Positions 34,551-44,722 of a stretch of 64,000 nucleotides of DNA are shown piece after piece. Source of the stretch: an uncultured Bacteroidales bacterium (lineage in GTDB: Bacteria; Bacteroidota; Bacteroidia; Bacteroidales; Paludibacteraceae). The translations under genes and the position numbers were made by a program. The first letter of the stretch is position 1; each line of letters opens with the position of its first letter. The DNA lies in NCBI GenBank assembly GCA_902766045.1, contig CACXCA010000022.1:122429-186428 (forward strand), read 5' to 3'. Under the pieces are notes generated by a model. The model had not been told where the DNA came from, ran no database searches, and saw only the letters and a list, made by a program, of their open reading frames with translations.

Positions 34551-37043
34551 TTAGGTTGTCGGGTCTGATGATTCTGTGTTCTCCTTTTCTATTTCATCTT
34601 CAAAGAGTACCACTCTTAACTTTTGGTATAAGAACGACAAGATCAGCAGGATCAATCCTAATAATACAAATACAATAATCTTACCCAAAGAAGGCATCGA
34701 CCATAAATCGAAGAACAACAACTTACCTAACACAATTCCGAATGTCACCAAACTGATGATACGCATAATCTTCATGTGCAACTTCATACCAAGACACATC
34801 TGCGCAAAACCAATCAACGCCATCACAACAGAGAAAATAGGTCTAAAGTTCACGAAGCCCATCTGATATGAAATCAGACGAATCAATGCGACCAATTCAA
34901 TCATGGCAAGTATATTCAGCAATATGGTGAATTTTTTAATAATCGGTTCATTCTTATAATGTGTCTTATCCACCATTTTACCACAAATCATATAATGATC
35001 ATTATCAGTCGATTCTTTTTTATAATGTTCTCTAGCCACCACGATCATACAAAGAATACCTAACACTGCCGTCAACAACAATAGAAAGAACTGCAAATTA
35101 GGTGATTTCATACCACCTGTAAATATAAACGTGTCTTTGCCATAGAACTTCAGTATGTTGATCGTAAAGAACAACACAGGCAAGCTCATTAAGACAGAAT
35201 ATAACTTCATGTGTTCTTCATATTTAAATCTGAATCTGAATAGGAAACAGACCAGTCCGACAAGAGCTGATGTGAGGAGTGCTATTGAAGCCCAACAGAT
35301 ACCTATATCCTTTATTCTTTCCAATTCTAACATTATTGAAGTATAGCAAGTTATAACAGAAAGAATATAAAACAATGGATTAAAGACATTAAAATGCAGC
35401 ACTTTTGCTATTTCCATAGATGCTTTATATTTTTCCATCAACAGTGCCATTGCTAAGAAAGAAACAGACACAAATAGGTTGGAAATGAATGTTTGATTTG
35501 CAAACAGTCTTCCCGTCTCGTCATAGTCAAATGCAGAAAAACAAGTCACGAGGAGCGTTAAGGCAAAAAGCGCCAACGAACCATATTCATAAATGTGCAT
35601 CTTCGAATGAATGAACAACCATAAAAGAACTACCATTTCTGCCGACCATACCAAACAGATCGGACTACCACTGAACTGCATCGGCACAAACAATGTAACA
35701 AACACTACGGCCAAAGCAATAGAAACCTTCTTCAAGAAATCATGTCCTACCTTAAACATCCAGAAAGAAACCCCCACATTAACTAATGCAAGGAATATAC
35801 AGAATATAGCATGAGGAGAAATAACATAATCTTGATTTGGATATAAACTATTCAGTAATGAACATCCTAATGCGAAATAAGTGAAATTATTAAGGATGAT
35901 CATTGAAATCAAAATCTTTGGCATATTCTCTGTCTTTTCCGATTTCAATATATAAAATACAGGAAGAAGGAAAACAAAATAAAATATAGTAGAGAATATC
36001 AATAATGATTTACTATCATAATCCTGAGCAGTAGCTATAACCATGATGACTAACGTAAACAGATATGTTAAGACCGGCAACTCGCCCCATCGCTTATACA
36101 TTGCAAGGGCAAACATACCCAAATCCAATATCAGTACATAGATTAACAAATCTACAATATTCTTACTATTACCATGAATGATAAATGGAGCTAAGAATCC
36201 ACCAATCAAAGCGATAATAGCCAATTCTCGTCTGTCGTAAAGAATAGAGAGTACCACCATAAGAATCGTAGAAACGATTATAATAGCTAAGCCCACGTAC
36301 TGTCCATACAAGTTATAATAATGATAAGCTATCGCATCTGTTATATAGAACACGGCGAAACAACCTCCAACAAGAAGGGAACTAAACGTATGATACTTCT
36401 CTCTTAGTTTATGTCCAACGCCAAACAATGCCAATCCGACACCAAATCCAAGGATGGTTCGCATTGTCTCATTGATCCAATTCTGGTCTATAGCATATTT
36501 TACGAAGAAGCCAATACCTAAAATAAATACCAGTATTCCAATCTTTCCAAACAAATTCTCACCGATAAAGCGTTCATAATCGATTTTCTTCTTTTCGATT
36601 TTTGGAGCCTTTTCCTTCTTTGGTTCTTCCATAGAAACCACGTTCTCTGGTTTTGTTTCCTCTGCAAATAAAACCGTCTGTTCCTCAACTGGTTGATCCA
36701 CCTCTTCCGTCACAATCTCATCCACTTGAGTAGGTGATTGAACAGCCGTGAGATCTATATATTTTTCTTCCTCCAACACCGAATTAGGTGTTATCTCATT
36801 GACTGGAACAAAAATCTCCTTAGGTGCCTCAACATGTTCTTCTTCTTTTTCCTGAATAGGAGCCGGTTCTTCTACAATATTAACCGTCTTCAACTGTTCT
36901 ATCTGTTCACTTAACTTATCAAGCAACTTATGATACTTCTTAATATCCTTATCTGTTTCGTTCAAGGAATCTTTCAGACTGTTTATTCGAACTATCAAAA
37001 CAAACAGTAATAATATGGCTACAAAGCAGAATAATGCTCCCAT
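34551..37043 (-). CDS. DUF2339 family polytopic membrane protein
   Basis: The 830-residue protein has one N-terminal membrane segment, then a coiled-coil segment (about 20-55) and a Glu/Val/Pro-rich linker to about 160. About 25 hydrophobic segments fill the rest. The RFIGENLFGKIGILVFILGIGFFVKYAID signature (seen here as FIGENLFGKIG and FVKYAID), then LREKYHTFSSLLVGGCFAVFY, identifies the DUF2339 family of large inner-membrane proteins without known function. It is monocistronic, with a promoter at 37156-37186. Confidence 0.85.
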   Translation of the reverse strand: MGALFCFVAILLLFVLIVRINSLKDSLNETDKDIKKYHKLLDKLSEQIEQLKTVNIVEEPAPIQEKEEEHVEAPKEIFVPVNEITPNSVLEEEKYIDLTAVQSPTQVDEIVTEEVDQPVEEQTVLFAEETKPENVVSMEEPKKEKAPKIEKKKIDYERFIGENLFGKIGILVFILGIGFFVKYAIDQNWINETMRTILGFGVGLALFGVGHKLREKYHTFSSLLVGGCFAVFYITDAIAYHYYNLYGQYVGLAIIIVSTILMVVLSILYDRRELAIIALIGGFLAPFIIHGNSKNIVDLLIYVLILDLGMFALAMYKRWGELPVLTYLFTLVIMVIATAQDYDSKSLLIFSTIFYFVFLLPVFYILKSEKTENMPKILISMIILNNFTYFALGCSLLNSLYPNQDYVISPHAIFCIFLALVNVGVSFWMFKVGHDFLKKVSIALAVVFVTLFVPMQFSGSPICLVWSAEMVVLLWLFIHSKMHIYEYGSLALFALTLLVTCFSAFDYDETGRLFANQTFISNLFVSVSFLAMALLMEKYKASMEIAKVLHFNVFNPLFYILSVITCYTSIMLELERIKDIGICWASIALLTSALVGLVCFLFRFRFKYEEHMKLYSVLMSLPVLFFTINILKFYGKDTFIFTGGMKSPNLQFFLLLLTAVLGILCMIVVAREHYKKESTDNDHYMICGKMVDKTHYKNEPIIKKFTILLNILAMIELVALIRLISYQMGFVNFRPIFSVVMALIGFAQMCLGMKLHMKIMRIISLVTFGIVLGKLLFFDLWSMPSLGKIIVFVLLGLILLILSFLYQKLRVVLFEDEIEKENTESSDPTT

Positions 37044-37155
37044 TATATTTTCCTAATTTTAATTTAAGAGGTGTTCTGAAAAATCTACTCATTCATAATT
37101 GACAGAACCGAACAACCAATCATGAGAAGTCTATTTCAAATAGGAATAAACTATT

Positions 37156-37186
37156 CAAATGTAAAAGAATATCTTTAAGAAACAAA
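37156..37186 (-). promoter_or_regulatory. Promoter for the DUF2339 gene
   Basis: On the - strand TTTG (37186-37183) and TACATTTG (37163-37156) have a 19-bp spacer; the leader is about 105 nt. Confidence 0.7.
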
Positions 37187-37243
37187 AAAAATACAAAAAT
37201 TATTTCTTCCCCTGTTACTTGACTATTGTCCATTCATAAAGAA

Positions 37244-37270
37244 GATTGCTACAAGATGCTTGTAACAATC
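37244..37270 (-). terminator. Hairpin downstream of the small ORF
   Basis: A 12-bp stem with one mismatch and a 3-nt loop (arms 37244-37255 and 37259-37270) is followed on the - strand by TTCTTTATG. It lies 28 bp after the stop codon of the small ORF at 37299-37394. Confidence 0.5.
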
Positions 37271-37298
37271 CTCCAAAGAACATATTAAATCAGATAAC

Positions 37299-37394
37299 CT
37301 AGTAGGGATAACTACCCTCCATGGCACCTCTTAATAAGCCCTCCATAGCCGTTCTGTTTCCTACGGTGGCATTGTCGCGGTCTATTACGCTCAT
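37299..37394 (-). CDS. Possible 31-residue small ORF or gene remnant
   Basis: An ATG at 37394 opens a 31-codon frame (MSVIDRDNATVGNRTAM..., ending GSYPY, stop at 37299). The frame stays open upstream for another 14 codons, to about 37436, without an ATG. The composition is protein-like (charged and Gly/Ala residues, no low complexity) and richer in G+C than the AT-rich flanks. A -7-like TATTTTTG (37407-37400) lies directly before it and a hairpin follows at 37244-37270. It is either a short gene or the surviving C terminus of a decayed gene. I recognise no family. Confidence 0.4.
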   Translation of the reverse strand: MSVIDRDNATVGNRTAMEGLLRGAMEGSYPY

Positions 37395-37456
37395 AATACC
37401 AAAAATACTTCCATTGTCTAAAAATTTTTCTTCAAAAATAAACTAATTTTTAAACT

Positions 37457-37492
37457 AACAAAAGGGGATGCATCAAAATGACACATCCCCTT
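37457..37492 (-). terminator. Terminator of the glucan-utilisation block
   Basis: A 9-bp perfect stem (AAGGGGATG / CATCCCCTT, arms 37484-37492 and 37462-37470) is followed on the - strand by TTTTGTT. It lies about 70 bp after the symporter stop. Confidence 0.8.
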
Positions 37493-37559
37493 CTGGAATA
37501 AATATTTCTGTCTTATAAATCGTGACGATTATTTATTTAAAAATCCGTCACTTATTTTC

Positions 37560-39014
37560 TTACTCTGCTGTTTCTGCACCGTTAGCAGCATCTCTTCTTC
37601 TCTCTTCCAAGATCTTTGCGTTCTTCTCGATTTTTGCCTCATCTATGTTATAGAAGAACAAAGCTAAAATACCAATAACAGCACCGATCAATGGTAACAA
37701 AGCAAAGATTTTATTCAATGAAGAAACAGTATCCTGACTCAATTGAGTATTAGCCACAAATCCGATACCAGCCAAAGCAAAAGCAGGAACTGCATTAGCA
37801 AACGCTGTACCCAACTTCTGAGCCATTGTTGCAGATGAATAAATCAATCCTGTTGCACGACGACCTGTTTCAACCTCTGCATTATCTGCTACATCAGCAT
37901 ACATACTCCACATAATGAATCCAGAAGGACCTATACACAATGTGAATATGATATTCAAAATAATAACTGAAGCGACATTATCCTTGTCAAGGAACATGAA
38001 GCATACAGATAAAATAGATGCTAAGATAAAACAGCCCAACCATGTTGGTTTTTTACCGAATTTCTTTACAATGACTTGAATGATCAATGTACCAATAATC
38101 GTAAATACCGAACCAAGAGCCAACAACAATGTTGAAACCAACTCCCATGTAAGCTTTACACCGAACAAGGATCCTGTCACATTAAATACCTCTTCGCCAG
38201 TAGCAGGATCTACCGTATATTCTGCCAAACAATATTTTGCATAATATGGTACTAATCCATTGTGTACAAACACGAAGAACAACATAGCTATACCTGCAAC
38301 AGACAATGCGATCCATGGTCTGTTAGAAAGAAGATCTTTTACATCATCAGACAACTCGTTCTTCTCTTGTTTTACAGGTTCTACACGCTCTCTTGTGAAA
38401 TAGAAAGTGAACATTAACAATAAGAACGCAGCAATAGCATATATCAATGCTGTATAAGAAAAAGCTTGTTGTCCAGAACAATTAAAATTATCTTGAATAG
38501 CACGAACAATTGTGAACACAAATCCATAGCTTAACAAACATCCGATTTGTGCCTCTACATTACGATAAGCTGATACATCTGTTCTCTCTTGTGGGTCCTT
38601 TGAAATAACGCCCATCAATGCACCATAAGGGACATTTACTACAGAATACATCAAACGGAACAACAAGAAGGTTGCATAAGCATAAACGATCTTGCCTCCC
38701 TCAGCGAAATCAGGTGTGTAGAATGTGAAGAAACCTATTACACAGAAAGGAATCACACCATAAAGAATCCAAGGACGGAAACGTCCCCATTTAGTCTTTT
38801 TTCTATCTGCAATAGCACCAATGATAACATCAAATGCTATATCGATACATGAAACGATAAAAATCATAGTACCTGCAGCTGCAGCAGTAATACCAAAATA
38901 CTCAGTATAGAATGCTGTTGCCATGCATATCAACCCCCAAAAGAGGTTACATGCCAAGTCACCTGCACCATAGGCGACCTTCTCCACGATAGAGAGTTTT
39001 TGATTGTTTTCCAT
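37560..39014 (-). CDS. MelB-type GPH family sugar:cation symporter
   Basis: The 484-residue membrane protein has 12 hydrophobic segments and GPH (glycoside-pentoside-hexuronide) landmarks: EKVAYGAGDLACNLFWG at the start, IIGAIADRKKTKWGRFRPWILYG, and NVPYGALMGVISKDPQERT. It imports a sugar with a cation. As the last gene after GH94, GH5 and GH3 genes, its likely load is a cello-oligosaccharide or related beta-glucoside, by inference. It starts 26 bp after the GH3 stop. Confidence 0.9.
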   Translation of the reverse strand: MENNQKLSIVEKVAYGAGDLACNLFWGLICMATAFYTEYFGITAAAAGTMIFIVSCIDIAFDVIIGAIADRKKTKWGRFRPWILYGVIPFCVIGFFTFYTPDFAEGGKIVYAYATFLLFRLMYSVVNVPYGALMGVISKDPQERTDVSAYRNVEAQIGCLLSYGFVFTIVRAIQDNFNCSGQQAFSYTALIYAIAAFLLLMFTFYFTRERVEPVKQEKNELSDDVKDLLSNRPWIALSVAGIAMLFFVFVHNGLVPYYAKYCLAEYTVDPATGEEVFNVTGSLFGVKLTWELVSTLLLALGSVFTIIGTLIIQVIVKKFGKKPTWLGCFILASILSVCFMFLDKDNVASVIILNIIFTLCIGPSGFIMWSMYADVADNAEVETGRRATGLIYSSATMAQKLGTAFANAVPAFALAGIGFVANTQLSQDTVSSLNKIFALLPLIGAVIGILALFFYNIDEAKIEKNAKILEERRRDAANGAETAE

Positions 39015-39040
39015 TTATATTAAAATTTAATTATTAATTA

Positions 39041-40807
39041 CTATTTAAGTGCATCTGGATTCAATTTCACAGGTGATTGTGCAGTGAACGGTATCTCACC
39101 ACACAACGCCTTAACTACAGCTTTCTGTGTAAAGGCATCTACACTGTATGCATTGATCTTCAACGGACATATTTCTTCATATATATCCAAGACATACGGA
39201 TTGGCAAAAGAGATACCTATTCTCTTGTTAGGATCCGTCATGTTAGCCGTCCACACAGCAAATGACTCCTTGTCTTTCAACAAGCAGGTTCCCAACGGAT
39301 GGAAATAACGATTCTCAAAACATACCAATATCTTATCGTATGCATCCAATGAATCGATTCTCCAACCCCAACTATAGAAATGAGGGTTGTCCATAATATC
39401 CACCTCAAAGTGACGAGCTTGCAACTCCTCCTTCATCACCTGCAGTTTAGCTTCATTCAACTCAGCACCCACTTCCAGAATCAAAAGTTTCTTGCTCTTC
39501 TCTGCACTCAGCGGAACATCTTGGTTCTTATCACAAATCAATGTCACTGCCTTCTCTGCAATAGTAGTTCCTGTTGTTTGAACCAACTGCTTTGCCTCTT
39601 CTGTCAATGGCGTTGACAACTCATTCTTCTTCTCGATCAAGCCAAAGCGCTCACGCATTGCCCACACACGAGCAACGGCATCATCCAAACGAGACATCGG
39701 AATCTCTCCACGATTGATACGAGCCTCCACCGTATCCATATAGGCTAACGATGGCCATAGAACAACATCTGCACCTGCAGCAAAACACTGTACAGACACC
39801 TCTAACTCATTCTTATAATAACCTGCACATCCGCCCATGTTCAAGGCATCTGTGATGATTACACCCTTATAACCAAATTTGTTCTTCAATAGATCAACCA
39901 TCAATTCTCTTGAAAGAGTTGCTGGTGGTAATTGTCCATTGATTCTCTCTGTCTGGTATGCAGGCAACTGAATATGACCTACCATAATCGTAGCAGCACC
40001 ATTATCAATCAATTCTTTGAACAACTTACCAAATGAAGCATCCCAATCTTCTTTAGATAATGAATTAGCCGTTGTCACAATATGTTGATTGCGCATCGTC
40101 ACACCATCACCTGGGAAGTGTTTCACAGTTGAGATAACCCCTTGTTGATGAAGACCGTTCATCTGGCTCTTTAAAATCGGCAACGCTTTATTCACGTCGT
40201 CGGAGACAGAACGTTCAACCACCAATTCTTGTAATGGGTTCATATTCAAATCACAAACAGGATGCAACAACCAGTTGAATCCTAATTCTTTTGCTTCCAA
40301 TGCTATGGCTTGTCCCAAATCATACGCTAACGAAGTATCAGCAGCTGCGCCCAAAGACATACCCACTGGCAAATGTGTATATTTAGAATAGGTCTCGCCT
40401 ATACCGCGTTCGAAGTCTTCGCATACAAGCATTGGATATTTTGCATTATCGCTATACTCCTTCAATATGGCAGGAATCAAGTCCAACACATTCTGTCCCT
40501 GTGCATGCTCTTTAAAATACCAATCTGGGATAAACAAACCACCCACAGGATATTTTTCCATGAATGTCTTAATAGAACCACCCACAGCACGATGATCTTC
40601 AAATCTAGTTTGAATCATCATGGTCTGTCCGATTTTTTCACGAAGACTCAACGATTTCCATGAAGTGTCTGTTGCGACAAATTCAAACTTGTGAGAAGGC
40701 TCACATTGGGTATTGTTCGACTGAGGCTTATTACATTGTGTGAAGGATAATCCACACAGTAACATGAAGGCTGCACTCCTTAGCAATAGGTTGTTCGTTA
40801 ATTTCAT
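39041..40807 (-). CDS. Glycoside hydrolase family 3 lipoprotein
   Basis: The 588-residue protein has a lipoprotein-like signal (LSFTQC, Cys25) followed by a GH3 (beta/alpha)8 domain (about 55-390) and a C-terminal alpha/beta domain. KHFPGDG is at 229-235, and the nucleophile is Asp320 in GVIITDALNMGG. The His of the NagZ-type Asp-His dyad is present (His242) but the Asp position is Asn240 (R-N-Q-H). Substrate is therefore uncertain: beta-glucosidase activity on cellodextrins fits the neighbours, beta-N-acetylglucosaminidase is less likely. It lies between the GH5 gene and the symporter. Confidence 0.88.
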   Translation of the reverse strand: MKLTNNLLLRSAAFMLLCGLSFTQCNKPQSNNTQCEPSHKFEFVATDTSWKSLSLREKIGQTMMIQTRFEDHRAVGGSIKTFMEKYPVGGLFIPDWYFKEHAQGQNVLDLIPAILKEYSDNAKYPMLVCEDFERGIGETYSKYTHLPVGMSLGAAADTSLAYDLGQAIALEAKELGFNWLLHPVCDLNMNPLQELVVERSVSDDVNKALPILKSQMNGLHQQGVISTVKHFPGDGVTMRNQHIVTTANSLSKEDWDASFGKLFKELIDNGAATIMVGHIQLPAYQTERINGQLPPATLSRELMVDLLKNKFGYKGVIITDALNMGGCAGYYKNELEVSVQCFAAGADVVLWPSLAYMDTVEARINRGEIPMSRLDDAVARVWAMRERFGLIEKKNELSTPLTEEAKQLVQTTGTTIAEKAVTLICDKNQDVPLSAEKSKKLLILEVGAELNEAKLQVMKEELQARHFEVDIMDNPHFYSWGWRIDSLDAYDKILVCFENRYFHPLGTCLLKDKESFAVWTANMTDPNKRIGISFANPYVLDIYEEICPLKINAYSVDAFTQKAVVKALCGEIPFTAQSPVKLNPDALK

Positions 40808-40821
40808 GCTGTATTATCATT

Positions 40822-40852
40822 AAAAAAGGAGAAAGGGAACCCCTTTCTCCTT
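40822..40852 (-). terminator. Strong terminator-like hairpin between GH5 and GH3
   Basis: A 12-bp perfect stem with a 3-nt loop (arms 40841-40852 and 40826-40837) is followed on the - strand by TTTTTTAA. The GH3 start codon is 15 bp further on. Confidence 0.85.
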
Positions 40853-40861
40853 ACCATAAAA

Positions 40862-42103
40862 TTATTTTGTATAAACGTTTGTCGGTTTCAATACAGATGG
40901 TTCTGACGCTCCTGCATTTACAACAGAAAGTACTTTCTTTATATATTCACCAGACGCTGTTAAGTCATTCCAATTCTTAGCACCGCAAGCACCAGGATTC
41001 AATGCAGATGAAGATCTCTCATTATCTGAGAAACTCCAATTACAGAAACTAACCAACTGATTTCCTGCATTCTTACCACTTAACATTAGCAACCATTTAT
41101 CTGTACGATCCATATCCAATGCTCCATTTCCATCAGCATTACATAAGCCGAATTCAGAACAGAAGACAGGCAATTTGCCTAACACATCATACATATAAGC
41201 GTACATATTATAGTAGTCAGGCTTTCCATCTTTCTCAAATCCTTCATTATGTTCCATTGCATAAAAGTGGAAAGCATACATTACATTCTCAAATTTCAAA
41301 CGAGCATCACGATCTGGTAAAGAGTCACACAAATCTTTTCCATTTCCTTGACACATACCCTCTTTCAAGCAAGCATCCACCAACTGATCCCATTGTGGAG
41401 TACCTACAATAATAATTGGATAAGGAGCGCCTACCGCGTCATACTCACTATGAATAACAGGGATGATTGAATTAGCATAATCAGCAATCATATCCCATGT
41501 AACATTTGTTTCTTTTGTACATTCCCATGGCTTAAGTGTATCGCCTTTCTCCAAACAGTTGTTTGGCTCGTTGCAGATCTCATAAATCACATGGTCACGA
41601 TCTGCGTAACGATTTGCGATAAAACGGAAGAAGTCTTCTGCTCCAGCATATTTAGGATCCAATGGGTTTCCAGGAGTTAATATGTGCCAATCGACTATAC
41701 AGTAGATACCATATTCACCACAAATATCGATAAGATCACACATTCTCTGACGGAATTCCTCAGGATCTTCGTTATATCCGCCTTCTTCTACGTACATAGC
41801 AAGACGGAGAACACTGATATTCCATTCATTTACTAATGTCTCGATAGATTCTTGAGTATAACACTCTCCACACCATTGCCATCCCATGGTGCTCATTCCT
41901 GCCAATTGAACAGGATTACCTTCTTCGTCACATAACTGTAAATCTTTCACTTGTAGTCTTCCAAATCTTGCTACAGGCGAGTTCTCAGGATACAAAGATG
42001 CTTCGTCTATTGTCGTTGCCTCTGGATGAGATGTTCTTACACATGAACATAAACACAAAGAGATAATAGCTAACGCACCCAACAAAATATTTTTCATACT
42101 CAT
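40862..42103 (-). CDS. Glycoside hydrolase family 5 lipoprotein (endo-beta-glucanase type)
   Basis: The 413-residue protein has a lipobox (LCLCSC, Cys21) and a GH5 TIM barrel (about 50-395). The acid/base is Glu179 in EICNEPNN and the nucleophile Glu317 in PVFCSEFGL; LRLAMYV and CIVDWHILTPG are further GH5 (subfamily 2-like) landmarks, typical of cellulases. The lipid anchor suggests surface or periplasmic cleavage of beta-1,4-glucan. Hairpins flank it on both sides (42125-42160 and 40822-40852). The neighbours GH94 and GH3 fit processing of its products. Confidence 0.9.
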   Translation of the reverse strand: MSMKNILLGALAIISLCLCSCVRTSHPEATTIDEASLYPENSPVARFGRLQVKDLQLCDEEGNPVQLAGMSTMGWQWCGECYTQESIETLVNEWNISVLRLAMYVEEGGYNEDPEEFRQRMCDLIDICGEYGIYCIVDWHILTPGNPLDPKYAGAEDFFRFIANRYADRDHVIYEICNEPNNCLEKGDTLKPWECTKETNVTWDMIADYANSIIPVIHSEYDAVGAPYPIIIVGTPQWDQLVDACLKEGMCQGNGKDLCDSLPDRDARLKFENVMYAFHFYAMEHNEGFEKDGKPDYYNMYAYMYDVLGKLPVFCSEFGLCNADGNGALDMDRTDKWLLMLSGKNAGNQLVSFCNWSFSDNERSSSALNPGACGAKNWNDLTASGEYIKKVLSVVNAGASEPSVLKPTNVYTK

Positions 42104-42124
42104 TAAATTTTATAGGTCATCATC

Positions 42125-42160
42125 AAAAAAACAAGTCAAGGGGATTCACTCCCCCTGACT
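42125..42160 (-). terminator. Terminator-like hairpin between GH94 and GH5
   Basis: A 10-bp stem with one mismatch (arms 42151-42160 and 42134-42143, AGTCA.GGGG / CCCC.TGACT) is followed on the - strand by TGTTTTTTTG. The GH5 start codon is about 20 bp beyond the T run. Confidence 0.8.
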
Positions 42161-42168
42161 CTAATATA

Positions 42169-44661
42169 TTAGCCCATAACCACTTCTACAGTGTTTTTAG
42201 AACCTGCAGGTTGCATAGGAACAATGTTTCCAGCTACTTCTTTACCGTTAACGATCAACTTCTTAACACCTTTCTGAACGCCGCTTGGGTTCGTTACTTT
42301 GATGCTATATTCTGCATCACGGAATATACGGTTAACTGAGTATCCCTTGATGTCAGCTGGCAAACAAGGATTGATTTCCAAACCTGTATAGGCTGGCTTG
42401 ATACCCAATAGGTATTGGCTCACTGTCAACCACATCCAAGCTGCAGTACCTGTCAACCAAGAGTTCTTACCTTCACCTGGCTTAGCTGCATCCTTACCTG
42501 CTACCATCTGGCAGTTTACGTAAGGTTCAACCTTATGAAGTGCTTGATCTTTCAAATACATAGGAGCAATCTTACGGAAGAGTTCCCAAGCATCATTTCC
42601 ACGTCCGGCAACTGTCTCTCCGATAATCACCCATGGATTGTTGTGACAGAAGATACCTGCATTCTCTTTATATCCTGCAGGATAAGAACTGATCTCACCC
42701 ATCTCAACATGATATGTTGTATAAGCAGGGTTGTTAAGAACCATACCATGCTCGCAGTCGAGATATTTCTTACAAGAGTCGATAGCTTTGTCAACCATAC
42801 CCTCTTCCAAACCGATACCTGCCATTGTACAAAAACCTTGGCTCTCGATAAAGATCTTACCTTCTTCACACTCCTTAGAACCAATCTTGTTTCCGTAGAA
42901 GTCGTATGCACGAAGATACCAGTCTCCATCCCAACCATGCTTCTTAACAGCTTCAACCATAGAGTCGATACACTTTTGAGCACGAGCAGCCTCATCAGCC
43001 TTACCCAATTGCTTGCAAAGTTCAACATAGTCTTTTCCAGTTACGACGAACAAACCAGCGATCATCAAAGACTCAGCCTTGCTACCTACTGAATTATTCT
43101 CTGTTGTTTGGAATGACTCGTTTGGATCCCAAGAGAAGCAGTTCAAGTTCAAACAGTCGTTCCAGTCAGCACGACCGATCAACGGCAACATGTGAGGACC
43201 GAGGTTGTTAACCACGTGGTTGAAAGAGATCTTCAAGTGTTCGAACAAAGAAACCTCTGAACCTGGCTTGTTATCAAATGGAACAGGCTCATCCAAGATA
43301 GAGAAGTCACCCGTTTCCTTAACATAAGCAGCCGTACCGAAGATCAACCAGCATGGATCATCGTTGAATCCACCACCGATGTCATTGTTACCACGCTTAG
43401 TCAATGGTTGATATTGGTGGTAGCAACCACCATCTGGGAATTGAGTAGATGCGATATCAATGATACGTTGACGAGCACGAGAAGGAACTTGGTGAACGAA
43501 ACCAACCAAGTCTTGGTTAGAATCACGGAATCCCATACCACGACCGATACCACTCTCGAAGAAGGATGCTGAACGAGAGAAGTTGAAGGTAATCATACAT
43601 TGATATTGACTCCAGATATTAACCATACGGTTCAATTTCTCGTCGTCAGACTTAACAACGTAAACCTCCAAAAGCTTATCCCACATAGCAGCCAACTCAG
43701 CAAATGCATCGTCAACAGCCTTCACAGTAGAGAAACGTTTGATTGTCTCAAGCGCTTTTTTCTTGTTAACAAGTGTTACATCTGAATCTTGTGAAGAGAT
43801 CAGTGTTCCGTTTTTCTTACGTGTGATATCTTCTTTAGAGAATTTCTCTTCTTGCTCATTCTCAACATAACCCAACACAAAGATGAAGTCTTTGCTCTCT
43901 CCTGGCTGAAGTTCTACTTCAACATAGTGAGATGCGATTGGAGACCATCCGTGTGCCAATGAATTACCTGGCTTACCTGCCATAACACATTGAGGATCAG
44001 CGAACTCATTATAAAGACCGATGAATGACTCACGATCTGTATCATAACCATCTATTTTAGAATTAGTTAATGCATAATATGCATAATGGTTACGACGCTC
44101 TTTATATTCTGTTTTGTGATAGATTACACTGCCATCGATTTCCACCTCACCAGTTGACCAGTTACGTTGGAAATTCTCCATATCAGTTGCAGCATTCCAC
44201 AAACACCACTCAGCAAAAGAGAAGAGTTTTATCTTCTTTGCATAGGTAGTTGTATTCTTCAATGTTACTTTTTGAACCTCAGCCCACGTTTTCAAAGGAA
44301 CGAAGAACAATACAGAAGCCTCAATACCATTCTTTGAACCAGTAATACGTGTATAGTTCATTCCATGACGACACTCGTATGAGTCAAGCGGAGTCTTACA
44401 TGGCTTCCATCCCGGATTCCAAACTGTACCATTATCGTTAATATAGAAATAACGACCTCCATTATCCATTGGCACACCGTTGTAACGGTAACGAGTAATA
44501 CGGCGGAACTTAGCGTCCTTGTAGAAATCATAACCTCCGGCAGTATTTGAAATCAAACCGAAGAAATCCTCGTTTCCAAGATAGTTAATCCAAGGGAACG
44601 GTGTTGCGGGATTGGTGATGACAAACTCACGGTTCGCATCGTCAAAATGTCCAAAATTCAT
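42169..44661 (-). CDS. GH94 cellobiose/cellodextrin phosphorylase
   Basis: The 830-residue cytoplasmic enzyme lacks a signal peptide. The order of motifs is that of GH94: N-terminal [15 protein letters not shown] and [57 protein letters not shown] and [10 protein letters not shown] with the catalytic Asp within D499-W-N-D502. It uses phosphate to split cellobiose into glucose-1-phosphate and glucose, saving ATP. Length and motifs favour cellobiose phosphorylase over chitobiose or cyclic glucan enzymes; cellodextrins remain possible. It is the first gene of the block, with a promoter at 44723-44752. Confidence 0.92.
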   Translation of the reverse strand: MNFGHFDDANREFVITNPATPFPWINYLGNEDFFGLISNTAGGYDFYKDAKFRRITRYRYNGVPMDNGGRYFYINDNGTVWNPGWKPCKTPLDSYECRHGMNYTRITGSKNGIEASVLFFVPLKTWAEVQKVTLKNTTTYAKKIKLFSFAEWCLWNAATDMENFQRNWSTGEVEIDGSVIYHKTEYKERRNHYAYYALTNSKIDGYDTDRESFIGLYNEFADPQCVMAGKPGNSLAHGWSPIASHYVEVELQPGESKDFIFVLGYVENEQEEKFSKEDITRKKNGTLISSQDSDVTLVNKKKALETIKRFSTVKAVDDAFAELAAMWDKLLEVYVVKSDDEKLNRMVNIWSQYQCMITFNFSRSASFFESGIGRGMGFRDSNQDLVGFVHQVPSRARQRIIDIASTQFPDGGCYHQYQPLTKRGNNDIGGGFNDDPCWLIFGTAAYVKETGDFSILDEPVPFDNKPGSEVSLFEHLKISFNHVVNNLGPHMLPLIGRADWNDCLNLNCFSWDPNESFQTTENNSVGSKAESLMIAGLFVVTGKDYVELCKQLGKADEAARAQKCIDSMVEAVKKHGWDGDWYLRAYDFYGNKIGSKECEEGKIFIESQGFCTMAGIGLEEGMVDKAIDSCKKYLDCEHGMVLNNPAYTTYHVEMGEISSYPAGYKENAGIFCHNNPWVIIGETVAGRGNDAWELFRKIAPMYLKDQALHKVEPYVNCQMVAGKDAAKPGEGKNSWLTGTAAWMWLTVSQYLLGIKPAYTGLEINPCLPADIKGYSVNRIFRDAEYSIKVTNPSGVQKGVKKLIVNGKEVAGNIVPMQPAGSKNTVEVVMG

Positions 44662-44722
44662 ATTCTTTCTTTGTTTAAATTTTTTTATTTTTTCTCAAAA
44701 AGGCGTATTTACATACATCGTA

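Larger units (their letters stand above)
37044..37559. other. 516-bp gap between DUF2339 and the MelB-type symporter
   Basis: This stretch holds, in - strand order, the MelB terminator (37457-37492), the small ORF candidate (37299-37394), a hairpin (37244-37270) and the DUF2339 promoter (37156-37186). Nothing else was recognised in it. Confidence 0.6.

Noticed and set aside
37299..37394. Riboswitch or other known RNA in the gap before DUF2339
   Set aside because: I compared it by eye with cobalamin, TPP, SAM, THF and preQ1 consensus pieces and found no convincing core; the protein-like reading fits better.
42415..43092. 225-codon + strand frame opposite GH94
   Set aside because: It is the antisense of a well-conserved catalytic region of GH94; long antisense frames arise there from codon bias.
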